Assembly: GCF_000225505.1 (NCBI RefSeq)
Contig: NZ_BACI01000087.1
Location: forward strand, 1-64,000
DNA length: 64,000 bases
DNA from: Gordonia alkanivorans NBRC 16433
Lineage (GTDB): Bacteria > Actinomycetota > Actinomycetes > Mycobacteriales > Mycobacteriaceae
Reading direction: 5' to 3'
The notes beneath the pieces are model-generated. The model saw only the letters and a program-made list of their open reading frames with translations, was not told where the DNA came from and searched no databases. Positions within the stretch are counted from its first letter, which is position 1. The number at the start of each line of letters is the position of its first letter. This document shows positions 29,919 through 38,997 of the stretch, one piece after another. Both the position numbers and the translations under genes were made by a program.

Positions 29919-30020
29919 ATCGGTCGGCCGTGTCCCGCACCCGGAGGCGGTGCCGACCGGATAGTGTCGATCGGGAACAGCACGGCCACACCGGCCGGGC
30001 ACGCGAGAACGGGGTAGAGC

Positions 30021-30461
30021 GTGGGAGTGGTACGTCATCAGGCCGTGGTCGATGCACCTCGGGACAAGGTCTTCCAGTACGTCGGCGGGTACCAGAACGT
30101 TCCCGAGTACCTGATGGGGGTGACCCGCTTCGAGCCGAGGACCGAACAGACCCAGGGCCTGGGCTCCGTCTTCGAGCTGTCGATCGACGTCGGTCCCAAG
30201 AAGCTCAAGTCGGTTGTGGAATGCACCCGGTACGTCGTCGACGAACTGATCGAGCTCAAGGCGATCGAGGGTTTCCAGGCCGACACCACCTGGCGGTTCC
30301 TCGACGCCGACACGGGCACCGAGCTGCAGGTGGAGTTCAGCTACACCCTGCCGGGCGGTATCGCGGGTCGAGTGCTCGGTGGCATCGTCGGGCCGTTCGC
30401 CGCCCAGGCCATCAAGCACACGGAGTCCACCATCGTGAAGAACGTGGCTGCCCGGGGCTGA
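30021..30461 (+). CDS. SRPBCC-family protein
   Basis: 146 aa polyketide-cyclase/START-like fold: VVDAPRDKVFQYVGGYQNVPEY at the N-terminus, TWRFLDADTGTELQVEFSYTLPGG in the sheet, and a C-terminal helix ending IVKNVAARG. Such proteins bind hydrophobic ligands; function here unknown. It is not closely similar to the Rv0910-like protein at 14.4 kb. It converges on the DHA2 transporter with 7 bp between stops. Confidence 0.75.
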   Translation: MGVVRHQAVVDAPRDKVFQYVGGYQNVPEYLMGVTRFEPRTEQTQGLGSVFELSIDVGPKKLKSVVECTRYVVDELIELKAIEGFQADTTWRFLDADTGTELQVEFSYTLPGGIAGRVLGGIVGPFAAQAIKHTESTIVKNVAARG

Positions 30462-30468
30462 GCACGCC

Positions 30469-32115
30469 TCAGGTTCCGGTGACCCCGTCGGCCGCGTCGT
30501 CGTCGTCGTGCGTGACGACGCGGTTCGGCAGGTTCTTCGAGAAGAGCAGAGCCAGCACGAGCAGGACGAACACGATGAACAGGGCCTGCTGGATTGCGGC
30601 GACCTGCGCGTCGGCATAGGCGTCGGACACGGCCTGGGCGCCGGACTCCAAGCCGCCGGAGTCCAAGCCGCCGGAGTCCAGGACCAGGGTGCGTGCCTGA
30701 TCCGCCGAGATGATCGGTACCCCGGCGTCGTCGACGGTCGAGGTGATCTGCTGTTGCTCTGTGGCGGACAGTGATTCGGTGTTGCCGACGGCGGAGAGGA
30801 AACCCGACGACAGCAGGAGGATGAACACCGAACCCGCCACCGCCGTCCCGAACGACGAGCCGAGGTTCTGGAAGGTGCCCTGCAGCCCGCCGACCTCGGA
30901 GGTGTCCTTCTCCTCGACCGCGGACATGTTGACGTTGCCGAGCTGGGAGGCGAGAAGGCCGAAACCCGCTCCGACGACGAACATCCCGATGGCGAAGGCC
31001 ACACTCCGCAGGTCGACCCCGACCGCGGCGATCACGAAGAGGACGCCGAGGGCCATGATGATCTGTCCGCCGCGGGCGATGAAGCGGGCGGAGCGTCGTG
31101 CGGTGAGCCACGATCCGAGAACCGAGAACAAGACCAGGCCCACCGAGAGCGGCAGGATCTTGACCCCGGTCTGCAGCGCATCGCGCCCCAGCATCGTCTG
31201 CAGGTAGACCGGCACCACGAAGAACAGGGCGGCGATCGCGAAGTACTGGGCGAGGAATCCGCCGAGGCCGCTGCGCAACGCGGGGATCCGCAGCAGTTCG
31301 ACGCGGAGCAGTGGCTGCCGGCCGGTACGGGCAAGCGTGCGTTGACGATCGACGAACAACCAGAGCACGACGACACCGATCAGCAACAGGTAGGCGACCG
31401 GCGAGACGCCCAGCGGGGCGATCTCGGTGCCGCCGACCTCCGGCGGGTGCTGCGGCTTCAGCCACCCCCAGGTCTTCGACTGCAGCACTCCGTAGACGAT
31501 GAGGGCCAGGCCGCCGGAGGATGCGAGGACGCTGAGCGGGTCGATCCGTACGTCGCGGTCGCGTTCGACGTCGTGGATCAACGCCGCCGCGAACAGGACG
31601 ACGACCATGACCACCGTCTCGGCGACGAAGACGTAACGCCACGAGGCGTAGGTGGTCATCAGGCCGCCGAGCAACGGGCCGACGGCGGCGGCGAGTCCGG
31701 TCACCGCGCCGAGGACCGAGAACGCGGTGACCCGTGCCTTTCCGGTGTAGTTGATGGCGGCCAGGGAGGCGATCGCGGGGATCACGAGCACTGCGCCGAG
31801 TCCCTCGACCAGGGACCAGCCCAGCATCAGGACGGTCAGGTTGGGGCTCAAAGCGGTCGTGAGGGAACCGATCCCGTAGATGACGGCACCGATCTTGAAG
31901 GCCCGCGCGCGACCCATGAGGTCGCCGAGTTTGCCGCCGGTCAACATGAACGCCGCCATCGTCAGAGCGTAGAACGTGATCGCGGCCTGCATGCCGGTGA
32001 TCGAAGTGTCGAGATCGGCTGCCACGACCGAGATCGACACGTTCATGACGGTGCTGTCGAGCACCATCACGAATTGGGAGACCGCGAGGATGACGATGAC
32101 CGACCACGAACGCAT
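30469..32115 (-). CDS. MFS transporter, DHA2 family (EmrB/QacA)
   Basis: 548 aa, about 14 TM segments. Motifs GGKLGDLMGRAR (A) near residue 60 and LGAVTGLAAAVGPLLGGLM (C) near 140 mark a drug:H+ antiporter of the 14-TMS group. The large loop before the last TM contains three 15-bp tandem units giving repeated DSGGL (30641-30685). The gene follows the lcpR-like gene by 55 bp on the same strand, so LcpR may also control it. Substrate unknown; export of a toxic hydrophobic compound is the usual role. Confidence 0.85.
   Translation of the reverse strand: MRSWSVIVILAVSQFVMVLDSTVMNVSISVVAADLDTSITGMQAAITFYALTMAAFMLTGGKLGDLMGRARAFKIGAVIYGIGSLTTALSPNLTVLMLGWSLVEGLGAVLVIPAIASLAAINYTGKARVTAFSVLGAVTGLAAAVGPLLGGLMTTYASWRYVFVAETVVMVVVLFAAALIHDVERDRDVRIDPLSVLASSGGLALIVYGVLQSKTWGWLKPQHPPEVGGTEIAPLGVSPVAYLLLIGVVVLWLFVDRQRTLARTGRQPLLRVELLRIPALRSGLGGFLAQYFAIAALFFVVPVYLQTMLGRDALQTGVKILPLSVGLVLFSVLGSWLTARRSARFIARGGQIIMALGVLFVIAAVGVDLRSVAFAIGMFVVGAGFGLLASQLGNVNMSAVEEKDTSEVGGLQGTFQNLGSSFGTAVAGSVFILLLSSGFLSAVGNTESLSATEQQQITSTVDDAGVPIISADQARTLVLDSGGLDSGGLESGAQAVSDAYADAQVAAIQQALFIVFVLLVLALLFSKNLPNRVVTHDDDDAADGVTGT
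30641..30685. repeat. 15-bp tandem repeat, three units, in the DHA2 transporter gene
   Basis: Units starting CCGGAsTCCA at 30641, 30656 and 30671 encode repeated DSGGL/ESG in a periplasmic loop. The third unit has diverged at its end. Confidence 0.7.
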
Positions 32116-32170
32116 CGCGGAACTCCCCTCAGCTGGAAAGTGATCCGACGATTGTCCCAGCCGGGAGCCG

Positions 32171-32863
32171 TCAGCGTGGCGGATCGAGCATCGGGACGAG
32201 GAATCGTCTCGCGATGTCGGCCAGCTGGGCGTCGTCGGTGATGTCGACGACGCGACTCGGCACGGTGAGGAACGACGCCGAGATGCGCACCATCATCTCG
32301 GCCACGATCTCGACATCGAGGTCCTCGGAGATGTTGCCGGCCAACTGTTCTCGCCGTAGCTGGGCGGCCACGAACTGTTGCACCACGGACAGCAGGAGGC
32401 CGTCGTCGCCGATCATCGATTCGATGAGCATGCTCGATTCGGAGTCGGCCATTCCGCTGATCAGGGGGTTGCTCGCGACGGCCCGCAATGATCCGACAAA
32501 TCCGACGACCACGCGCTCGGCGACCGTCTGCGCGGCCGGGATGTCGGTGCGGAACTGGTCGAAGTAGCGCCGGAACTCGCGCAGCACCACCTCGTCCACC
32601 AAGGCGTCCTTGGTGGCGAACTTCCGGTAGAGGGTCACCCGCGTCACGCCCGCGTTCTTGGCGACCTTCTCCATCGGGGTCCGCTGGATGCCGAGTCGGC
32701 AGAAAAGGTCGAAGGCGGCGTCGAGGAGGCGTTCGGCGGTCGGATCGGATTCGGTGTCGGTGGGGTTCACCGACCCGAGGAACGCGCGGTGGATGACCGA
32801 ACTCGACGACGAGCCGGCCGGCATCATGCCCGGATTCGGGATGTCTGCTGCGGACAACTGCAT
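32171..32863 (-). CDS. lcpR: TetR-family regulator, LcpR-like
   Basis: 230 aa from the ATG at 32863, which has a good ribosome site (GGAAGGGA). A 60-residue variable N-terminus precedes the helix-turn-helix (MEKVAKNAGVTRVTLYRKF), then a TetR ligand domain. It is divergent from the latex clearing protein gene, the same arrangement as LcpR, the TetR-type regulator of lcp described in Gordonia polyisoprenivorans VH2. I name it by position and family; close sequence identity cannot be checked here. The open frame continues upstream to 32992 but crosses the promoter region. Confidence 0.75.
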   Translation of the reverse strand: MQLSAADIPNPGMMPAGSSSSSVIHRAFLGSVNPTDTESDPTAERLLDAAFDLFCRLGIQRTPMEKVAKNAGVTRVTLYRKFATKDALVDEVVLREFRRYFDQFRTDIPAAQTVAERVVVGFVGSLRAVASNPLISGMADSESSMLIESMIGDDGLLLSVVQQFVAAQLRREQLAGNISEDLDVEIVAEMMVRISASFLTVPSRVVDITDDAQLADIARRFLVPMLDPPR

Positions 32864-32976
32864 CGGCGATTCCCTTCCTGTGGCGATCGATCTGCCCGGA
32901 TCAATGATCGCAAATCCGAGAATGTCGGTGTGTCCTGAGTCACTCGATGCTATCAAGGATACAAGGTTACGAGAAT

Positions 32977-32991
32977 TGTCACATTGATACA
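32977..32991. promoter_or_regulatory. candidate LcpR operator
   Basis: TGTCACATTGATACA (arms TGT/ACA, 11 of 15 symmetric) overlaps a possible -35 box for lcp (TTGTCA, 32976-32981; possible -10 TAGATG, 32998-33003). It lies between the divergent lcpR and lcp genes; inference from symmetry and place. Confidence 0.3.
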
Positions 32992-33013
32992 TCGGACTAG
33001 ATGGGACGGGGTC

Positions 33014-34236
33014 ATGGAAGATCTGAACAGACGCAGGCTACTCAAGGCCGGAGGAGTGGTCGGGGCAGCCGGCGCGGTGGCCGCGGTGGCTCCGGCGACA
33101 CCGTGGACGTGGTCGCCCGCGAACTCGCTGCCGGGCCGCGGCGCGGGCACCGACCCGCGCACACTCTGGGACGACGAGGCCGACCCGGTGATCGCCAAGG
33201 TCATCGACAGCGGTCAGGCGCCGAAGGTCAACAAGCTGCTGCGGACCTGGCACAAGAACGCGCAGCCGCTGCCGGCCGGGCTGCCGCCGGAGCTGCGCGA
33301 CTTCATGGAGCACGCACGGCAGCTCCCATCGTGGACCGACCAGTCCAAGCTGGCCGACGCGGTGAAGTTCAACGAGAAGCGCGGCACGTATCTCGGCGTC
33401 ATCTACGGCTTCGCGAGCGGCATGATGAGCACCCTCATCCCCAAGGAGGCGCGTGCGGTCTACTACTCCAAGGGCGGATGGGATCTGAAGGACCGCATCT
33501 CCAAGACCGCCAAACTCGGCTACGACATCGGCTCGCTCAACGCCTACCAGCCCGGCGGCGAGATGGTCGTGACCTGCCTGAAGACCCGGATGGCGCATGC
33601 CGGCGTCCGACATCTCCTTCCGCAGTCGCCGCACTGGGTGCACTCTGCGTCGGAGGACGTGCCGATCAGCCAGGCCGACATCATGGTGACCTGGCACAGC
33701 CTGCCGACCACCGTGATGCGCAACTTCCGCAAATGGCAGGTGCCGATCGCCGCCGACGAATCGGCAGGATTCCTGCACTCGTGGCAGATCACCGCACACA
33801 TGCTGGGCGTCAAGGACGAATACATCCCGGCGTCGTGGAATGCGGCCGAATCCCAGGCGAAGCAGGTGCTCGACCCGATCCAGCACCCCACGCCGGAGGG
33901 CCGCAAGCTCGCGGACATGTTGCTCGACCTCGGCATGAATCTGGACCTGACCCTGCTCTCGCGCGGAGTGCTCGGGGCATTGACCCGGTTCATGCTCGGC
34001 GACAAGGCCGCCGACGGGCTGAACATCCCGCGCGAACCCGTGTGGACGCCGCTGCTGGAGACCGCCTGGACGCCGTATGTCCTGGTCCGTGAAGGCCTGT
34101 TGAACGTCGGCATGCCGCGCGAGGCGTACTGGATGATCGACGAATTCCTCCGCCAGTTCGTACTCTTCTACATGTCGGAACTGCGGATGCCGATCAACAT
34201 CGAGATCCCGGTGTTCAACAACCCAAGTACAAGTAG
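33014..34236 (+). CDS. lcp: latex clearing protein (rubber oxygenase), one-base frameshift at the last codons
   Basis: Secreted b-type haem dioxygenase that cuts cis-1,4-polyisoprene into aldehyde/ketone oligomers. The Tat signal NRRRLLKAGG lies at the N-terminus, followed by a hydrophobic A/V/G stretch. Residues essential in LcpK30 of Streptomyces (E148, R164, K167, T168, H198) correspond to E145, R161, K164, T165 and H195, a constant offset of 3; H195 is the proximal haem ligand. The core KLGYDIGSLNAY and VTWHSLPTTVMRNF are family marks. The frame should end NNPKYK-stop (TAG 34234-34236, 407 aa), but the CCC at 34222-34224 is one C short, so the raw frame runs on to 35059, antisense to the acyltransferase. 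ATG 33014 follows GGGG. No oxiAB genes follow. Confidence 0.9.
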
Positions 34237-34318
34237 CCCGTGCAGAAGTGGTCCGACGCCCCGAACGGGTCGACCTCGACCCCCACCGGCGGTCAACCCC
34301 TCTCAGCCGCCGACGAGG

Positions 34319-35614
34319 CTACGAGGTTTCGGCTCCGACCGCTCGGTCCTGTTTCTTCTCGCGCCGTTTCGGCAGCAGGGGGATGCGGGGCCGGGCGGTC
34401 AGCCATTTGCTGAACGGGAGACGCAGCAGCAGGTCGACGACGATCAGCGAACTGCTGAGAACGACCGCGATGAGGATCAGCGACCGCAGGATCGCGGAGT
34501 GCGGGAACCACTCGAACAGTCCGCTGAGGAAGCCGACGCGCCCGAGGACGTCGAGGATGAGCGGGTGCACGGCGAACACGCCGAACGCGCGCAGTGTCGC
34601 CTGCGAGACGAACTTCGCCGCGGCCGGTCGTCCCGCTGCGCGCCGATCGTCCCAGACGAGACCGATCAGCCACAGCAGGGCGAACCCGCCCACGAGCCAC
34701 GGCAGCGACACCGGATTCCAGGCGGTGTTCGCCTTCCACGGGACATTGCCCGGCGAGGTCGCCAGCAGGTAACCGGCGACGGTGAAGGCCGCACATCCCG
34801 CGGCGACGAGCACCACCGTGGCCATGTGTTCACGCAGCCACTTGTCCACGGCCTGCTGGTGCTGCGCCGCGAGCACACCCATGGCGACGAACAGCGCGTA
34901 CATCGGCAGCGTCTTCCAGAGGTGGTGATAGGCGACGTCCCAGGCGGCGCCCGACGGCCGCGGCAGGTACTGGTAGATGACGAACATCGTGATCTGGATG
35001 AGCGCGCCACCGGACAGCAGGAGCCACGGCCGGTTGCGGCCGCGGTCGAAGATCCATGAGATGAGCGGGAAGAACAGATAGATCTGCATCGAGATCAGCA
35101 GGAAGTACAGCTGGTACTTGCCCTCGCCGACGAACAGGTCGTGCACGAGCCCGGAGAGCCACTCGCCGGCGGGCGGGAAAGGGTTGTCCCGGATGATCAC
35201 GTGATCGGTGACCGCGTAGATGAGCGTCCAGGCGAGATAGGGGCCGACGACCAGGCCGAAGCGACGACGCCAGAACTGCACCGGCGACATCTCGCGCCCC
35301 TGCATGCTCAGCACGAGGACGTAGAGCGTCACTGCGACGAACCCGTAACGGGTGAGGTGGCACAGGGTGCCGACCAGATTGGCGCCGCGGACCTCGTCGG
35401 GTCCGCCGTTGATCGCGTTCACACTGTGCGCGACCACCACGAAGGTGAACAAGAACACGCGCACGAAGTCGGCGGTGTGAGCGCGAGAGCGCGATTTCCC
35501 GAACGGGGTGGCAGCCGGGGTCGTCGTCGCCGGCGCGACGCCGGTCGTGTCCGACTCCGCAGACGTGCCGGTCTCGCTGTCGGCGGTGCGCGCCGAGCCC
35601 GCTGCGTGCACCAA
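34319..35614 (-). CDS. membrane acyltransferase, acyltransferase-3 family
   Basis: About 431 aa with ten or so TM segments. RVFLFTFVVVAHSVNA carries the conserved early His of acyltransferase-3 proteins, and WRRRFGLVVGPYLAW matches the R-x10-Y/W region typical of the family. It moves acyl groups to sugars or lipids at the membrane. The start is uncertain: TTG 35614 sits 8 nt after a strong GGGGAGG site, GTG 35611 is next to it, and the open frame reaches 35713 without support. It converges on lcp; the raw lcp frame runs through it antisense. Confidence 0.75.
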   Translation of the reverse strand: MVHAAGSARTADSETGTSAESDTTGVAPATTTPAATPFGKSRSRAHTADFVRVFLFTFVVVAHSVNAINGGPDEVRGANLVGTLCHLTRYGFVAVTLYVLVLSMQGREMSPVQFWRRRFGLVVGPYLAWTLIYAVTDHVIIRDNPFPPAGEWLSGLVHDLFVGEGKYQLYFLLISMQIYLFFPLISWIFDRGRNRPWLLLSGGALIQITMFVIYQYLPRPSGAAWDVAYHHLWKTLPMYALFVAMGVLAAQHQQAVDKWLREHMATVVLVAAGCAAFTVAGYLLATSPGNVPWKANTAWNPVSLPWLVGGFALLWLIGLVWDDRRAAGRPAAAKFVSQATLRAFGVFAVHPLILDVLGRVGFLSGLFEWFPHSAILRSLILIAVVLSSSLIVVDLLLRLPFSKWLTARPRIPLLPKRREKKQDRAVGAETS

Positions 35615-35864
35615 CGCAAAGACCTCCCCGGTTGACCAAACTGTTACCCGACCGAAGTGTACGGGCCGAATCTGGCAGGAACCCCAATGCCGGGGTGGAT
35701 CCAGTGGCGACAATCACAGCCCGAATTGCCCGGTTCGTGCCTCCTGTCGACTATAGCGACGATCGGAAGCGGGTGCCGGATGGAGATGGTGCGGTCGGCG
35801 TCGAGCGCTGACGTAGACTGCCGTGTGGTCGTCACGCGGTGCCGCGCGCCGGCCTGGTTACTGC

Positions 35865-35940
35865 GCCTTCGTAGCTCAGGGGATAGAGCAACCCTCTCCT
35901 AAAGGGTAGGTCGTAGGTTCGAATCCTACCGAGGGCACCA
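35865..35940 (+). tRNA. tRNA-Arg (anticodon CCU)
   Basis: Full cloverleaf. Acceptor GCCTTCG pairs with CGAGGGC (one G-U), D-arm TAGCTCAGGGGATAGAGCA, anticodon stem ACCCT/AGGGT with loop CTCCTAA (anticodon CCT at 35898-35900), T-arm with GGTTCGAATCC. Discriminator A and an encoded CCA end (35938-35940). Reads AGG, a rare codon in high-GC genomes. No integrase or att duplication is seen beside it. Confidence 0.95.
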
Positions 35941-35984
35941 CTTGCCATTTCCTGGCTCGAACCTGCGCTCTGCGCGGGTTAGAG

Positions 35985-36947
35985 CTATGAGGTCGCGGCG
36001 GATTTCGTGAAGCGACGCCGATATACCAGCGGCGAGACCCCCACGGATGCCGCGAAGTGGTGACGGAGCAGGGTCGCCGAGGTGAATCCGACCAGCCGCG
36101 CGACCTCCTCGACCGGCGCATCCGTCGATTCCAGCAGGTTCTTGGCGGCCAGTACGCGCTGTTCGGTGAGCCATCGTCGCGGTGACACCCCGACCTCGTC
36201 GACGAACCGCCGCGCGAACGTCCGGCCGGACATGTGCATCCGTTCCGCCATGTCGTCGACGTTGATGTCACGGTCGAGGTGTTCGAGCAGCCAACTGAGC
36301 AGTGCGCCGAAACCTTCGTCGGAGCAGGCGGGCATCGGTGCATCGACGAACTGTCGCTGTCCGCCGTCGCGGTGCGGTGAGACGACCATGCGACGGGCGA
36401 TCCGGTTCGCGACGCCAGGACCCCACGCCTCGCGGACCAGGTGCAGCGACGCGTCGATCCCGGCTGCGGTGCCGGCGCTGGTGGTGATGGGGCCGTCGTC
36501 GACGAAGAGGACGTCGGTGTCGACCTTCGCCTTCGGGAACTGTCGTGCCAGCTCCTTGCCGAAGCGCCAGTGCGTCGTGCAGCGTCGGCCGTCGAGCAGG
36601 CCCGCGGCGCCGGCGACGAAGGCGCCCGAACACACCGTCAGCACGCGGCCGCCGTTGTCGACCACCGCGCGCACGGTGTCGAGGATCTCCGCGGGGTAGT
36701 CGCCGTCGACCATTCCGCCGGGGATGGCGACGAGGTCGACGTCGCGGCACTCGTCGACAGAGTGCGAGACCTGGATCGACACGCCGTTCCCGACGGGCAG
36801 CGGCACCGACGGGTCGGGGGAGGCGACACGGAAGTCGAAGCCGGGGACGCCGTCGTCGGTGCGGTCGAGGCCGAACACCTCGTGGACGACGCCGAACTCG
36901 AACATCGCGACGTTGCCGTGGAGGAGAACCCCGACCGTTTTCAGCAT
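35985..36947 (-). CDS. GlxA-type AraC-family regulator
   Basis: 320 aa: an N-terminal DJ-1/PfpI (class I amidotransferase-like) domain with a Cys nucleophile-elbow region, TVCSGAFVAGAAGLL, and a C-terminal AraC double helix-turn-helix (MHMSGRTFARRFVDEVG and VARLVGFTSATLLRHHF). Regulators of this type control catabolic or stress operons in response to small molecules. ATG 36947 begins the conserved MLKTVGVLLHG; the open frame continues 65 unconserved codons upstream. Divergent from the small membrane protein gene. Confidence 0.85.
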   Translation of the reverse strand: MLKTVGVLLHGNVAMFEFGVVHEVFGLDRTDDGVPGFDFRVASPDPSVPLPVGNGVSIQVSHSVDECRDVDLVAIPGGMVDGDYPAEILDTVRAVVDNGGRVLTVCSGAFVAGAAGLLDGRRCTTHWRFGKELARQFPKAKVDTDVLFVDDGPITTSAGTAAGIDASLHLVREAWGPGVANRIARRMVVSPHRDGGQRQFVDAPMPACSDEGFGALLSWLLEHLDRDINVDDMAERMHMSGRTFARRFVDEVGVSPRRWLTEQRVLAAKNLLESTDAPVEEVARLVGFTSATLLRHHFAASVGVSPLVYRRRFTKSAATS

Positions 36948-37029
36948 GAAGCCAGTATGGCAGAAGATTTGCGGACATTGACGTTTGTGCCACTGTTGGC
37001 GGTAATCAGTCGGACAGAGAATTACTGCC

Positions 37030-37245
37030 ATGGCAATCACCCTCATCGTTCTCGCCGCCGTGGTCGTTCCGGCCGTCGCGGCGCTCGTGTTCTTCACCCG
37101 CCGTACGCCTGCCGGAAGTCGTGCGCCGCTCCAGCGTTTCATCGACTGGTGGACCCGCGATCCGAGGCGTCCCTACGGGCCCGACACCGACCGGGTCGCG
37201 GCCGAACTGAGCATCCTCACGCGCCGCTACGACCGTCTCGTCTGA
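37030..37245 (+). CDS. small membrane protein
   Basis: 71 aa, unrecognised: one N-terminal TM segment (residues 2-22, rich in V/A/I), then a basic cytoplasmic tail with PLQRFIDWWTRDPRRPYGPD. Weak ribosome site. It sits in the gap between the divergent AraC-type gene and the SDR gene, and ends 26 bp before the SDR start. Codon third positions look actinobacterial, which supports coding. Confidence 0.55.
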   Translation: MAITLIVLAAVVVPAVAALVFFTRRTPAGSRAPLQRFIDWWTRDPRRPYGPDTDRVAAELSILTRRYDRLV

Positions 37246-37258
37246 CGAGGGGCTGCGA

Positions 37259-37264
37259 TACCGT
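37259..37264 (+). promoter_or_regulatory. -10 box, leaderless start of SDR gene
   Basis: TACCGT ends 7 nt before the GTG at 37272. No Shine-Dalgarno is visible. Confidence 0.4.
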
Positions 37265-37271
37265 AGCGGGC

Positions 37272-38081
37272 GTGAGCTCCCAGACCGTTCTCGTCACCGG
37301 TGCGACCAGTGGCATCGGCGCCGAAGTCGCCCGACAGTTCGTCGCCCGCGGCCTTCGGGTCTACGGCACCACCCGGAACCCGGACGCCGTGCGCAACCCG
37401 ATGCCCGGCGTCACCTACGTCCGCCTCGACAACGCCGATTACGACTCCGCCACCGCCTGCGCCGACCTCGTCGGTCCGGTCGACATCCTGGTCAACAACG
37501 CCGGCGAATCGCAGGCGGGCGCACTCGAGGACACCTCGATGCAGGCCATCGAAGAGCTGTTCCGTGTCAACGTGTTCGGGCCGGTCGCCCTCACCAAGGC
37601 GGTCCTCCCCGGGATGCGTGAGCGGCGACGGGGCACGGTCGTCATGGTCGGGTCGATGCTGTCGAGCTTCCCGGTCGCGTTCCGGTCCAACTACGCGGCG
37701 ACCAAGTCGGCGCTGAAGGCCTTCGCGCTGGCTGCGCGTCGTGAGGTGGCGCCGTACGGGATTCGGATGATCTCGGTCGAACCGGGCACCATCGCGACCG
37801 GTATCGGCGACCGCCGGTCCATCCACATCGGTGAGAACTCGCCGTATCGCGCCGAGTACGAGACCCTCGCCGCGGCCACCCGCCGCAACGAGGACGCCGG
37901 GATAAGTGCGGAGGACATGGCCACCCAGATCGTCGACGCCGCGCTCGCCGAACATCCGAAACCGTTCTACGCCAGAGGTAATCAGGCCGGCGTAGTGTTC
38001 TTCCTGCGTCGGCTCGCGCCCCGCCAGCTGATCCTGGACATGACCGCACGCAAACACGGACTGCCCAAGGTGAAGATCTGA
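37272..38081 (+). CDS. short-chain dehydrogenase/reductase
   Basis: 269 aa classical SDR: NAD(P)-binding TGATSGIG near residue 8, NNAGE at about 77, catalytic Ser in VGSMLS and Y-x3-K in NYAATKSALK. Loss of a hydride from or to an alcohol/ketone substrate; substrate unknown. GTG 37272 was chosen for the SDR N-terminus and the -10 box; the long upstream open frame is a shadow of the AraC-type gene. cobF begins 2 bp after the stop, so the pair is one operon. Confidence 0.88.
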   Translation: MSSQTVLVTGATSGIGAEVARQFVARGLRVYGTTRNPDAVRNPMPGVTYVRLDNADYDSATACADLVGPVDILVNNAGESQAGALEDTSMQAIEELFRVNVFGPVALTKAVLPGMRERRRGTVVMVGSMLSSFPVAFRSNYAATKSALKAFALAARREVAPYGIRMISVEPGTIATGIGDRRSIHIGENSPYRAEYETLAAATRRNEDAGISAEDMATQIVDAALAEHPKPFYARGNQAGVVFFLRRLAPRQLILDMTARKHGLPKVKI

Positions 38082-38083
38082 CC

Positions 38084-38851
38084 GTGCGAATCACGCTGCG
38101 GGTCATCGGGATCGGTCCCGGCGGCCCACGCCAGGTCACGCTGCAGGCCATCGACGCGATGTCCGACGTCGATGCGTTCCTCGCCCTCGAAAAGGGAACG
38201 GCGAAGAGCGGACTTCTCGACGCGCGCCGGGTGATCCTCGACGCCCATGCGCGCGAGGGCTATTCGCTCGTCGAGATCCCCGACCCACCGCGCGACCGCG
38301 CGCCCGCCGACTACGACGCAGAGGTCCGACGCTGGCACGCCGCACGCGCGGACCTGATCGCAACCGCACTGCGCGACGAGGTCGGCGACGGCGGCGTCGC
38401 GGCCTTCCTCGTGTGGGGTGATCCCGCCCTCTACGACAGCACGCTGCGCATCGTCGACGATCTCTCCGCACGCGACGACCTCGAACCCACGGTCGAGGTG
38501 ATCCCCGGTGTGACAAGCGCCAGCGCGCTCACCGCCGCGCACGGCATCGTCGCCAACCGCGTCGGGGAACCGATCCACATCACCACCGGTCGTCGCCTCG
38601 CCGACACCCCCGCCGGTGCCGACGCCAACCAGATCGTCATGCTCGACGCCGATCTCGCCTTCCGCCACACCGCCGACCCCGACGACCACATCTGGTGGGG
38701 CGCATACGTCGGCACCGACGACGAGATCCTCATCAGCGGACGGGTGGGCGACGTGACCGGGCAGATCGTCGAAGCCCGAGCCGACGCCCGCGAACGCATC
38801 GGGTGGATCATGGACATCTACCTGTTGCGCAAGGCTTCCCGCCCCGCATGA
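38084..38851 (+). CDS. cobF: precorrin-6A synthase (deacetylating) CobF
   Basis: 255 aa SAM-dependent tetrapyrrole methylase of the aerobic cobalamin pathway, converting precorrin-5 to precorrin-6A with loss of acetate. VIGIGPGG at the N-terminus binds SAM, and the methylase sequences VWGDPALYDST and VIPGVTSASALTAAHG follow. WWGAYVGTDDEILISG fits CobF. It stands alone here, apart from other cob genes, behind an SDR. Confidence 0.9.
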   Translation: MRITLRVIGIGPGGPRQVTLQAIDAMSDVDAFLALEKGTAKSGLLDARRVILDAHAREGYSLVEIPDPPRDRAPADYDAEVRRWHAARADLIATALRDEVGDGGVAAFLVWGDPALYDSTLRIVDDLSARDDLEPTVEVIPGVTSASALTAAHGIVANRVGEPIHITTGRRLADTPAGADANQIVMLDADLAFRHTADPDDHIWWGAYVGTDDEILISGRVGDVTGQIVEARADARERIGWIMDIYLLRKASRPA

Positions 38852-38997
38852 TCGCAGCTCGGTGTAACCGTCTGCTGCGCAAATTCTTACATTCGTCCGG
38901 CTGTGGATGACGATCCGATCTTGTCGGTGGGTTGATCTACATTGGTTGGTAACAGATTCAGCCATCCAGGTTGGGCTGTAGACGTTGTGGGGGCAGC

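Noticed and set aside
34237..35059. C-terminal extension of the raw lcp frame
   Set aside because: Its sequence is the antisense translation of the acyltransferase gene; a one-base indel explains it better than a real fusion.
35865..35940. tRNA-Arg as an integration site of a mobile element
   Set aside because: No integrase nearby and no repeat of the tRNA 3' end seen in the window.
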